From: Aromatoleum petrolei
GTDB taxonomy: Bacteria; Pseudomonadota; Gammaproteobacteria; Burkholderiales; Rhodocyclaceae
Length of the DNA: 64,000 nucleotides
Assembly (NCBI RefSeq): GCF_017894385.1
Contig: NZ_CP059560.1
Location: forward strand, 2,914,001-2,978,000
Reading direction: 5' to 3'
Part shown: in pieces, positions 9,060 through 17,914 of the stretch
Numbering within the stretch: the stretch's first letter is position 1
Layout: every line of letters begins with the position of its first letter
Made by a program: the position numbers and the translations under genes
Notes under the pieces: model-generated
Database searches by the model: none
What the model was told of the DNA's origin: nothing
Seen by the model: the letters and a program-made list of their open reading frames with translations, nothing else

Positions 9060-10088
9060 TCAAATCGGGTAAATTTGATCTGGCGCAAATTCGCGGTGGG
9101 GATGGGGAAAAGGCCCCGCTTGCTTGGAGTGAAAGGCGTAGAAGAGGTCGGGTTCGCTGACGACATACAGATTGCCGCGCTCGTCGAGCGTGAGCCCTTC
9201 GGCCTGCGGCACGCTGTCGGCGAGGCCGGCGAATCCGGCGGCGAAACTCTGGAAGCCGACGTAGCGGCCTTCGCCGTCGAGTTCGAGTGCGAGCTTCGAG
9301 GCGTCGCTGAGCAGGAGCAGATGGCCGGTGCGGGAGTCGAACTCGACCGAGGAAAAATCGCGCGCGACGAGCTTGTCGCGGACCCAGTCCTCGCGGTCGA
9401 TGATCTGAATGTCGAGGCGGCCAGCAAGACTCGCGCGCAGGCCGCGGATCTCGTAGAGCTTGCGCGGCGAGTGCTCCTTGACGACGAACAGGCGGTCGCC
9501 GGTTTCGTCGTAGGCGAGGCCTTCGAAGCCGGCGTTGCCGCCCGCGCCCAGTGCGAGCGAGAGCGCGGGCAGGCCGGTGCGCGACAGCACGGCATCCGCG
9601 GCGGCCGGGACCGGTGCGACGACGACGGATTGGCGGCGCTCTTCGGCAAGCAGCAGCCGGTCGCCATCGAGCACGGCGACGCCCTCGACGTCCTGGAAGC
9701 CCTCGAGCGGATGCTGGGCGAGCACGTCGCCGTCGGCGGTCAGTGCGAGCAGCTGCGGCGGTTCATTGACGACCGCCCACAGGTGGCCGCGGCGCTCGTC
9801 CCAGGCGAGGCCCGAGAGGTTGCGCCCGACGCCGGCGACGGGGCGCGCGTCGACGTCTGCCCGATGGCCGGACAGCGATGCGGGCGCGCCCTCGGGGCGG
9901 GCCGGTTGCAGGGCCGAGATCGTCGCGGCGAAGCTGCGGTCGAGCCATCCGGCCTCCATCGGCAGGGCGAGCGCCAGCGTGGCTAGCGCGAGAATGCCGC
10001 CCCACCAGGCGGTCGCGCGCGCCGGCGGGAAGGTGCCGGGGACGGGGCCTGGGATGTGCCGGGCGAGAAGCCTTGAAGCGGAGATCAT
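9060..10088 (-). CDS. SdiA-regulated/YjiK-like beta-propeller protein
   Basis: A 342-residue protein with an N-terminal membrane anchor or signal (about residues 25-45). Repeated beta strands follow in the pattern of YjiK-type 'SdiA-regulated' propellers, for example GRNLSGLAWDERRGHLWAV, GFEGLAYDETGDRLFVVKE and AEGLTLDERGNLYVVSEPD. Such proteins are periplasmic or surface calcium-binding propellers of unknown reaction. Start chosen at 10088, where GAGG lies 7 bp upstream; the frame is open to 10205 without a good site. It lies immediately upstream of the RTX genes on the same strand, suggesting a role with the secreted RTX proteins. Confidence 0.8.
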   Translation of the reverse strand: MISASRLLARHIPGPVPGTFPPARATAWWGGILALATLALALPMEAGWLDRSFAATISALQPARPEGAPASLSGHRADVDARPVAGVGRNLSGLAWDERRGHLWAVVNEPPQLLALTADGDVLAQHPLEGFQDVEGVAVLDGDRLLLAEERRQSVVVAPVPAAADAVLSRTGLPALSLALGAGGNAGFEGLAYDETGDRLFVVKEHSPRKLYEIRGLRASLAGRLDIQIIDREDWVRDKLVARDFSSVEFDSRTGHLLLLSDASKLALELDGEGRYVGFQSFAAGFAGLADSVPQAEGLTLDERGNLYVVSEPDLFYAFHSKQAGPFPHPHREFAPDQIYPI

Positions 10089-10183
10089 CGTGCTGCCTCG
10101 TGTGGTCGCGGATGTGGCGACGAGTCTCGCAAGGCAATGTTTCAGGCGCTTGACGACCGGGGCGCCACCGGGGGGTGCCGCAC

Positions 10184-10441
10184 TCAGCGCGAGCGCCAGC
10201 CCCATTCGCGCGCGGGGATGCGCAGCGTGACGGGTTCGCCCGCGCCGGTCTCGGCGAAGAGCTCGAGCTCACCCGAGTCGAGGATGCGTGCGCGGGTGTC
10301 GATGACCTCGTGCACCTTCCACGGCGAGCTGGGCCGGCCGGTGAGGCGCAGTCGGGGATAATTCACGCGCAGCACGTCGGCCCACAGGTCCATCACGTCG
10401 GGGGCGAATCTGACGAGGTTCAATTCGATCTCGCGGACCAT
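10184..10441 (-). CDS. Hypothetical protein, 85 residues
   Basis: A small soluble protein of mixed charge beginning MVREIELNLVRFAPDVMDLW, with no signal peptide or membrane segment. I do not recognise the family. Its composition is protein-like rather than the Arg/Ala-rich pattern of shadow frames, and no larger gene overlaps it. It sits between the YjiK-like gene, which starts 95 bp downstream, and the divergent recC gene, and may head the minus-strand operon. Confidence 0.55.
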   Translation of the reverse strand: MVREIELNLVRFAPDVMDLWADVLRVNYPRLRLTGRPSSPWKVHEVIDTRARILDSGELELFAETGAGEPVTLRIPAREWGWRSR

Positions 10442-10595
10442 GCAGGACTCCGGGGGGTGGGGGTGGCGCGGGGCGCATGCTACCGTGTTAGGTTGTGCGC
10501 CGCTACGGCGGAGGGATGCGATGCGTTCTGTCGCGTGCGGGCGCTACAGTGCGAGGCGAATGGATTCGGTGCGGCAAGGGGAGGCCGGGACAGGC

Positions 10596-13500
10596 ATGGA
10601 GCGTGAGGACGACGTTGCGGGCGGGCTGATGGTGATCCACGGCAATCACCCGGAGGCGCTGCGCGACGTGCTGGTCGCGTGGATGAAGCGCCATCCGCTG
10701 GCGCCGCTGGAGAACGAGCTGATCCTCGTGCAGAGCAACGGCATCGCGCAGTGGCTGAAGATGGCGCTGGCGGCCGACGAGGCGGCCGGGGGGTGCGGCA
10801 TCGCGGCGGCGCTGGATGCCTTCCTGCCCTCGCGTTTCGTGTGGCAGGCATATCGCGCGGTGCTCGGGCGCGACGCGGTGCCGGAGGTGTCGCCCTTCGA
10901 CAAACCCTTGCTCGTGTGGCGCCTGATGCGTCTGCTGCCGGCATTGCTCGCGCGCGGCGAGTTCGCGCCCCTCGCGCGCTTCCTGTCCGACGACGAGGAC
11001 TTGCGCAAGCGCCACCAGCTCGCCGAGCGCCTCGCCGACCTTTTCGACCAGTACCAGATGTATCGCGCCGACTGGCTCGCGGCGTGGGCCGACGGGGAAG
11101 ACGTGGTGCTGACCGCGCGTGGCGGGCGCGAGCCGCTGCCCGCGGCGCAGGCGTGGCAACCGGCCTTGTGGCGCGCCTTGCTGGAAGACGTCGGTCCGGC
11201 GCTCGCCGGCAGCGGGCGTGCCGCGGTGCATACGCGCTTTCTGGCGGCCGTCGCCGACATGCGGGATGCTCCACGCCCGCCCTCGCTGCCACGGCGCGTA
11301 ATGGTGTTCGGGATCTCCTCGCTGCCGGCGCAGACGCTGGAAGTGCTCGCGGCGATCGCGCAGTGGAGCCAGGTGCTGCTGTGCGTGCATAACCCCTGCG
11401 AGCACTACTGGGCCGACATCGTCGCGGACAAGGACCTGCTGCGCGCGACCGCCTCGCGCCATGCGCGCCGCGCCGGGATGCCGGCGGTGCTGGCCGAGGA
11501 GGCCCTGCACCTGCACGCCCATCCGCTGCTCGCGGCCTGGGGCAAGCAGGGGCGCGATTTCATCGGCCTGCTCGACGAGCACGACGCCGGCGACGCCCGC
11601 GAGCGCTATGCGCGACGCTTCGCCGAGGTCGGCACGCGCATCGATCTCTTTGCGCCGCACGGTGACGACTGCCTGCTGCACCAGTTGCAGGACGACTTCC
11701 GCGACCTGCGCCCGCTCGCCGAGACGCGCGCGCGCTGGCCGGCGGTCGATCCCGCGACGGATGCCTCGATCCGCTTCCACGTCGCGCACGGCCCGCAGCG
11801 CGAGGTCGAGATCCTGCACGACCAGCTGCTGGCGGCCTTCAACGCCGATGAGACGCTGCGCCCGCGCGACGTGATCGTGATGGTGCCGGACATCGACGCC
11901 TACGCGCCGCACATCCAGGCGGTGTTCGGCCTGATGGACGCCGAGGATCCGCGCTTCATCCCCTTCACGGTTGCCGACCAGGGCCTGCGCCACCACGATC
12001 CGCTGCTCAATGCCGTCGAGAAGCTGCTGGGCCTGCCGCAGTCGCGCGTGGCCGTCTCCGACGTGCTCGATCTCCTCGAAGTGCCGGCGCTGCGCGCTCG
12101 CTTTGGCATCGCCGAGGACGACGTGCCGCTGCTGCACCGCTGGGTGCGCGGCGCGAACATCCGCTGGGGCCTGCACGCTGAGCAGCGCGCGAGCCTCGGC
12201 CTGCCCGACGGGGCGGAGCAGAACTCGTGGCTGTTCGGCCTGCGCCGCATGCTGCTCGGCTATGCGGTGGGCAGCGCGGGGAATGGCGCGGGGGGCGCCA
12301 CTGAGGCTTGGCAGGGCATCGAGCCCTACGACGAGATCGGCGGGCTGGACGCGGGCTTGGTCGGGCCGCTCGCGACGCTGCTGGAGCGCCTCGACGCGGC
12401 CTGGCGCGGGCTGCGCGAGCCGGCCGCCGTCGCGGACTGGTGCCTGCGCCTGCGCGGCCTGCTCGCCGACTTTTTCGACCCCGCCGACGCGACCGGCGCC
12501 TATACGCTGGAACGCCTCGAAGCCGCACTGCAGGCCTGGCAGGACGCCTGCGCCGCGGCGGGGCTCACGGAGGCGCTGCCGCTGTCGGTGGTGCGCGAGC
12601 ATTGGCTCGCGCAGATGGGCGATTCGGGTCTCGCGCAGCGTTTCTTCGCCGGCGCGGTGACCTTCGCGACGCTGATGCCGATGCGCGCGATCCCCTTCCG
12701 CCACGTGTGCCTGCTGGGCATGAATGACGGCGACTACCCGCGCACGCGCGTGCCGATGGACTTCGACCTGATGGGGCGCGACTGGCGCCCTGGCGACCGC
12801 TCGCGCCGCGAGGACGACCGCTACCTGTTTCTCGAGGCGCTGCTGTCGGCGCGTGAGTGCCTGCACGTGAGCTGGGTCGGGCGCAGCATCCACGACAACA
12901 CCGCGCGTCCGCCCTCGGTGCTGGTCGGGCAGCTGCGCGACCACCTTGCGGCGGGTTGGCGGCTGGCGGGCGATGAAGGGGGCGAGGATTGCGGCGACAG
13001 GTTGCTTGCCGCGCTCACCGTCGAGCACCGCCTGCAGCCCTTCAGCCCGGACTATTTCCCCGCCGGCGGCACGGCCACGGCGCTGTTCACGTATGCGCGC
13101 GAGTGGCGCGAGGGGCTTGGGGCCGATGCCGCGGCGGAGGACTCCGCGCCGCTGGCCCCGCTCGACGAGAGCGAGCCGCTCACCTTGCGCGAGCTCGCCG
13201 ATTTCCTCAAGGAACCGGCAAGGGTGTTCCTGCGCCGCCGCCTGGGCGTGTATTTCGAGCTGCCCGACCCGGCAGCCGAGGACCACGAACCCTTTGCGCT
13301 CGATGCGCTGCAAAACTGGCAGCTTCAGGACGAGCTGATCGGCGCCCAGCTCGACGCGCTGCGTCGCGGCGAAGAACGCGAGACAGCGCTGGAGCGGGCG
13401 CTCGCGCGCATCGAACGGCGCGGCGAACTCGCGCCGGGGCGCTTCGCAGCGCTGATGCAGGCCGAGCTCGCCGAACCGATGTCGGGCCTCTTCGAGCGCT

Positions 13501-14162
13501 ACGCGAGGGCGCTTGCCGACTGGCCCGAGGCGATCGAGCCGGACGAGGATGTCGCCTTCGAGCACGCGGTCGGCACCGCGCGGCTCGTCCTCGCCGATCG
13601 CCTCGGCAGTCTGCGCCGCAACGCGGAGGGCGCACGCGGCCGGCTGGTGCTGGAACGCGGCAGCGTCATCGAGGACGGCAAGTACCGCCGCGACAAGCTC
13701 GTCGGACACTGGATCGCGCATGTGGCCGGACATCTCGGCGGCGTGCCGCTGACGAGCCGCATCGTCAGCAAGGCGGGCGACGCGCCGATCAACCCGCTCG
13801 CGCCGGAGGCCGCGCGGGAATACTTCCGCCACCTGCTGGAAGCCTGGCGTGCGGGGCTCGCGCGTCCGCTGCCGCTCGCGGTGAAGACCGCTTTCGCATG
13901 GATCGGCAAGGGCGGGCGCTCGGACACGCCGCTGGAAAGCGACGCCGGGCGCGAGGCGCGCATCGCCTTCGACGGCGACGGCTACAAGCGCCGGGGCGAG
14001 CGCGCGTACAGCGCCTATCTCGCGCGCACTTGGCCGGATTTCGACGCGCTGTGGGCGGACGGGGAATTTGCGCTGCTCGCCGACCGGCTGCTGCGTCCCT
14101 TGTACGACGCCGTCGGCGCCAGGGGTGGCAAGGTCGATGCCGCGCAGGGAAATGAAGCATGA
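10596..14162 (+). CDS. recC: Exodeoxyribonuclease V subunit gamma (RecC)
   Basis: An 1188-residue RecC. It recognises Chi within the RecBCD helicase-nuclease that processes double-strand ends. Typical blocks are LVQSNGIAQWLKMALA near the start, FGISSLPAQTLEVLAAIAQW (about 235), and in the second half LLGMNDGDYPRTRVPMDFDL and SRREDDRYLFLEALLSAR. The length matches the family (about 1120-1190). The frame is open from 10440. The start at 10596 is used because a GGGGAGG/GGGACAGG purine stretch precedes it and conserved sequence (VIHGNHPE) begins just after. It leads the recC-recB-recD operon, and its stop overlaps the recB ATG. Confidence 0.95.
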   Translation: MEREDDVAGGLMVIHGNHPEALRDVLVAWMKRHPLAPLENELILVQSNGIAQWLKMALAADEAAGGCGIAAALDAFLPSRFVWQAYRAVLGRDAVPEVSPFDKPLLVWRLMRLLPALLARGEFAPLARFLSDDEDLRKRHQLAERLADLFDQYQMYRADWLAAWADGEDVVLTARGGREPLPAAQAWQPALWRALLEDVGPALAGSGRAAVHTRFLAAVADMRDAPRPPSLPRRVMVFGISSLPAQTLEVLAAIAQWSQVLLCVHNPCEHYWADIVADKDLLRATASRHARRAGMPAVLAEEALHLHAHPLLAAWGKQGRDFIGLLDEHDAGDARERYARRFAEVGTRIDLFAPHGDDCLLHQLQDDFRDLRPLAETRARWPAVDPATDASIRFHVAHGPQREVEILHDQLLAAFNADETLRPRDVIVMVPDIDAYAPHIQAVFGLMDAEDPRFIPFTVADQGLRHHDPLLNAVEKLLGLPQSRVAVSDVLDLLEVPALRARFGIAEDDVPLLHRWVRGANIRWGLHAEQRASLGLPDGAEQNSWLFGLRRMLLGYAVGSAGNGAGGATEAWQGIEPYDEIGGLDAGLVGPLATLLERLDAAWRGLREPAAVADWCLRLRGLLADFFDPADATGAYTLERLEAALQAWQDACAAAGLTEALPLSVVREHWLAQMGDSGLAQRFFAGAVTFATLMPMRAIPFRHVCLLGMNDGDYPRTRVPMDFDLMGRDWRPGDRSRREDDRYLFLEALLSARECLHVSWVGRSIHDNTARPPSVLVGQLRDHLAAGWRLAGDEGGEDCGDRLLAALTVEHRLQPFSPDYFPAGGTATALFTYAREWREGLGADAAAEDSAPLAPLDESEPLTLRELADFLKEPARVFLRRRLGVYFELPDPAAEDHEPFALDALQNWQLQDELIGAQLDALRRGEERETALERALARIERRGELAPGRFAALMQAELAEPMSGLFERYARALADWPEAIEPDEDVAFEHAVGTARLVLADRLGSLRRNAEGARGRLVLERGSVIEDGKYRRDKLVGHWIAHVAGHLGGVPLTSRIVSKAGDAPINPLAPEAAREYFRHLLEAWRAGLARPLPLAVKTAFAWIGKGGRSDTPLESDAGREARIAFDGDGYKRRGERAYSAYLARTWPDFDALWADGEFALLADRLLRPLYDAVGARGGKVDAAQGNEA

Positions 14163-17100
14163 GCGCCCAGATGATGTCCGAACCGCAGCAACTCGACCCG
14201 CTCGCCTTCCCGCTGCACGGCAGCCGCCTCATCGAGGCCAGCGCCGGCACCGGCAAGACCTTCACGATCGCCGCGCTGTACGTGCGCCTCGTGCTCGGCC
14301 ACGGCGGCGAGGCGGCCTTCGCGCGCGCGCTGACGCCGCCCGAGATCCTCGTCGTGACCTTCACCGACGCCGCGACGCAGGAACTGCGCGACCGCATCCG
14401 CGCGCGCCTGGCCGAGGCCGCGGGCTACTTCCGCGCCGAAGCGGAGGCGGTCGACACGCTGGAGCGCGGCAAGAATTTCCTGCACGACCTGCGCGCCGAC
14501 TACCCGCCCGAGGTCTGGCCCGGCTGCGCGCGCAAGCTGCAGCTCGCCGCCGAGTGGATGGACGAGGCCGCGGTGTCGACCATCCACGGCTGGTGCAAGC
14601 GCATGCTCAACGAGCACGCCTTCGACAGCGACAGCCTGTTCACGCAGCAGCTCGAAGCCGACCAGAGCGAACTGCTCGCCGAGGTCGTGCGCGACTTCTG
14701 GCGCAGCTTCTTCGTCCCCCTCGACGCGGACGCCGTCGCCGAGATCGCCGGCTGGTGGGCGACGCCGGACGCGCTGCAGGGCGAACTCGGCAAGTTGGTC
14801 GAGCATGCCGAGGCGCTCGATGAGGCGCCGGAACCGGCTGAGGCGGTTGCCGCCGCACGCGACGATAAGGCGAAGGCGCTCGCGGCACTCAAGGCGCCAT
14901 GGGTGGATTGGGCTGATGAACTGCAAGAACTACTGAACGCCGCCGTTGCGGCGAAGAAGGTGAACGGCCAGAAGCTGAAGAAGGGAAATTACGACCGCTG
15001 GTTCGACGGCTTGCGTGCCTGGATCGATGATCCGACGCTGATCATGCCGGAACTCAAGACCGGCTGGACGCGCTTTACGCGCGCCGGCCTGGCCGAGGTT
15101 TGGAAGGAAGGCGATCCTCCCGATCACCCCGCGCTCGACGCGATGCTGACGCTCAAGGCCGAACTGGAAAGCCTGCCGGACGCGCGCGCCGACCTGCTGC
15201 GCTTTGCCGCGCGCTGGGTCGCCCGGCGTTTTGCGGCCGAGCAGCAGCGCCGGGCGCAGATGGGCTTCAACGATCTGCTCACGCGCCTGGCCGCGGCGCT
15301 GGGCCTGCCAAACGGCGCGCGCCTCGCCGAGGTGATCCGCCGCCAGTTTCCGGTCGCGCTGATCGACGAATTCCAGGACACCGACCCGGTCCAGTACGAC
15401 ATCTTCGACCGCGTCTATCGCATCGCCGACAACGCGCCGGATTCCGGCGTCGTGCTGATCGGCGACCCCAAGCAGGCGATCTACGCCTTCCGCGGCGCGG
15501 ACATCTTCACCTACCTGCGCGCGCGTCGCGACGCGGGCGGGCGGCTATTCACGCTCGGGACGAACTTCCGTTCGACCGAGGCGATGGTCGCGGCCGTGAA
15601 CCGCTGCTTCGCGCTGGCCGAGACGCGCGCGCAGGGGGAGGGGGCCTTCCTCTTTCGCGCCGAGGATGACAACCCCGTGCCTTTCCACGCGGTCGCAGCC
15701 AACGGGCGACGCGAACGCCTCGTCGTCGAGGGCGAGGCGGTCTCGGCACTCACCTGTTGGACCTTGGAACCGCGCGAGGCAGGCAAGGCGGTTGGCGTCA
15801 CCGATTACCGCGCCCGCATGGCGGCGAGCTGCGCCGCCGAGGTCGTGCGCCTGCTGAACCTCGGCCAGCACGGGCGCGCGGGTTTTGCGCGCGAGGGGGA
15901 AGGATTCGCGCCCTTGCGCCCGGCCGACATCGCGATCCTCGTGAACAGCCGCAAGGAGGCCAACGCCGTGCGCGCCAAGCTTGCCGCGGGCGGGGTGCGC
16001 AGCGTCTATCTGTCCGACCAGGAATCCGTGTTCGCCAGCCCGCAGGCCGAGGAGCTGCAACGCTGGCTCGCCGCCTGTGCCGAACCGGACGACGACGGCC
16101 TGCTGCGCGCCGCGCTCGCAACGCCCAGCCTCGGACTCGACTGGGCAGCGCTCGACCGCCTGCGCCGCGACGAGCTCGAATGGGAAGCGCGCGTGCTGCA
16201 GTTCCGCGCCTACCGCCAGCTGTGGCGTCGGCAGGGCGTGCTGCCGATGCTGCGTCGCCTGCTGGGTGACTTCGGCGTGCCGCGGCGACTTCTCGGTGGA
16301 GGGGAGAGGGCGGAGCAGGACGGCGAGCGTGCGCTCACGGATCTCCTGCATCTGGCCGAACTGCTGCAGCACGCGAGCGTCGCGCTCGACGGCGAGCATG
16401 CGCTGATCCGTCACCTCGCGGAGCAGCGCGCCGACGCTGCGAACGGCGATGATGCGAGGAAACTGCGCCTCGAGAGCGATGCCGACCTCGTGCAGGTCGT
16501 CACCGTGCACAAGTCCAAGGGCCTCGAATACCCGCTCGTGTTCCTGCCCTTCGCCTGCGCCTATCGTCCGGTCGATCCTGCCGATCTGCCGATCAAGCTG
16601 CACGACGACGCGGGGCGCTTGCGGCTCGCGCTGGAACCTGCGGACGGCGAGGTCGCACAGGCCGACCGCGAACGCCTCGGCGAGGATCTGCGCAAGCTCT
16701 ACGTCGCGCTAACGCGCGCGCGCCACGCGACCTGGATCGGCGTCGCGCCGCTCGACGGGCTGGAACGCAGCGCGCTGGGCTACCTCCTTGCGGGTGGCGC
16801 CTCGGTCGCGGTGGACGCCTTGCCCGTTGCGCTGGACGTCCTGCGCGGCGAATGCGGCCACATCGCCGTCGCACCCGCCCCGGCGCCCGCGGGCGATCGC
16901 TTCACGCCGCGCATCGCCCGCAGCGAGCTCGGCGCCGCGCGCGAGCCGCGCCGGCCGGTGCGTGAATTCTGGTGGATCGCGAGCTATTCGGCGCTGCGCA
17001 CCGCGGAGGCGGAAGGCGGCGCGCGCGAGCCTGGCTCAGCCAGTGCGGACGCCGCCGCCGTACCCGCGTTTGTTCCACCACTGCCTGCCGCCGAAACCCC

Positions 17101-17914
17101 CGCCGAGGAGACCTTCGCCGAGGTCCTCGACGAAAGTCCGGGTGCTCCCGCTGCCCCCGGCGCGGACCAGCGCCTGCACCGTTTCGCGCGCGGTGCGGGT
17201 CCTGGCACCTTCCTGCACGAGCTCCTCGAATGGGCCGCGCGCGAAGGCTTCGGCCGTGTGCGTGCGGCGCCCGAGCGCGCCCGCGACATGATCGCGCGCC
17301 GCTGCGCCGTACGCGGCTGGAGCCACTGGACCGAGACGCTCACGCGTTGGCTGCTCGACTTCATCGCAACCCCGCTGCCCTTGCCCGACGGCGAGGCGCC
17401 GTGCCTTGCCGAGCTCGCCGGCGCCCGCCCCGAAATGGAGTTCTGGTTCGAGACCCACCGCGCCGACCTCGGCCGCCTCGATGCCCTCGTGCGCGCCCAC
17501 ACCCTCGCCGGCGCGCCGCGTCCGGCGCTCGCGCCGGGCCAGCTCAATGGCATGCTCAAGGGCTTCATCGATCTGGTCTTCGAACACCAGGGGCGCTATT
17601 ACGTGGCCGACTACAAATCCAACTGGCTGGGGGCCGACGACGCGGCCTACACGCTTGACGCGATGCGCGACGCAGTCCTCGCGAAGCGCTACGAGCTGCA
17701 ATACGTGCTCTACCTCTTCGCGCTGCACCGCCTGCTCAAGGTGCGCCTGCCGGACTACGACTACGACCGCCATGTTGGCGGCGCGGTGTACCTCTTCCTG
17801 CGCGGCAGTCACGCGCCGACCCGCGGCGTGCATGCCGAGCGTCCGCCGCGCGCGCTGATCGAGGCGCTGGATGCAGCGTTCGGACGGATCCTGGCCGGGG
17901 AGGGCGGGCAATGA
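14159..17914 (+). CDS. recB: Exodeoxyribonuclease V subunit beta (RecB)
   Basis: A 1251-residue RecB, the 3'-5' helicase and the only nuclease of RecBCD. Superfamily 1 helicase motifs are present: Walker A SAGTGKT (residues 28-34), LIDEFQDTDPVQYD (about 400), QVVTVHKSKGLEYPLVF (about 780) and LYVALTRARHA (about 850). The C-terminal nuclease domain has the conserved DLVFEHQGRYYVADYKSNWL block near residues 1137-1160, with the catalytic Asp and Asp-Tyr-Lys. The ATG overlaps the recC stop by 4 bp and its own stop overlaps the recD ATG in the same way, giving tight coupling and stoichiometry. Confidence 0.96.
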   Translation: MSAQMMSEPQQLDPLAFPLHGSRLIEASAGTGKTFTIAALYVRLVLGHGGEAAFARALTPPEILVVTFTDAATQELRDRIRARLAEAAGYFRAEAEAVDTLERGKNFLHDLRADYPPEVWPGCARKLQLAAEWMDEAAVSTIHGWCKRMLNEHAFDSDSLFTQQLEADQSELLAEVVRDFWRSFFVPLDADAVAEIAGWWATPDALQGELGKLVEHAEALDEAPEPAEAVAAARDDKAKALAALKAPWVDWADELQELLNAAVAAKKVNGQKLKKGNYDRWFDGLRAWIDDPTLIMPELKTGWTRFTRAGLAEVWKEGDPPDHPALDAMLTLKAELESLPDARADLLRFAARWVARRFAAEQQRRAQMGFNDLLTRLAAALGLPNGARLAEVIRRQFPVALIDEFQDTDPVQYDIFDRVYRIADNAPDSGVVLIGDPKQAIYAFRGADIFTYLRARRDAGGRLFTLGTNFRSTEAMVAAVNRCFALAETRAQGEGAFLFRAEDDNPVPFHAVAANGRRERLVVEGEAVSALTCWTLEPREAGKAVGVTDYRARMAASCAAEVVRLLNLGQHGRAGFAREGEGFAPLRPADIAILVNSRKEANAVRAKLAAGGVRSVYLSDQESVFASPQAEELQRWLAACAEPDDDGLLRAALATPSLGLDWAALDRLRRDELEWEARVLQFRAYRQLWRRQGVLPMLRRLLGDFGVPRRLLGGGERAEQDGERALTDLLHLAELLQHASVALDGEHALIRHLAEQRADAANGDDARKLRLESDADLVQVVTVHKSKGLEYPLVFLPFACAYRPVDPADLPIKLHDDAGRLRLALEPADGEVAQADRERLGEDLRKLYVALTRARHATWIGVAPLDGLERSALGYLLAGGASVAVDALPVALDVLRGECGHIAVAPAPAPAGDRFTPRIARSELGAAREPRRPVREFWWIASYSALRTAEAEGGAREPGSASADAAAVPAFVPPLPAAETPAEETFAEVLDESPGAPAAPGADQRLHRFARGAGPGTFLHELLEWAAREGFGRVRAAPERARDMIARRCAVRGWSHWTETLTRWLLDFIATPLPLPDGEAPCLAELAGARPEMEFWFETHRADLGRLDALVRAHTLAGAPRPALAPGQLNGMLKGFIDLVFEHQGRYYVADYKSNWLGADDAAYTLDAMRDAVLAKRYELQYVLYLFALHRLLKVRLPDYDYDRHVGGAVYLFLRGSHAPTRGVHAERPPRALIEALDAAFGRILAGEGGQ

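Noticed and set aside
10503..13832. Minus-strand open frame of 1109 codons antisense to recC
   Set aside because: It is rich in Arg, Gln, His and Ala with no domain, exactly opposite a strong recC reading frame. Such long shadow frames are expected at this GC content.
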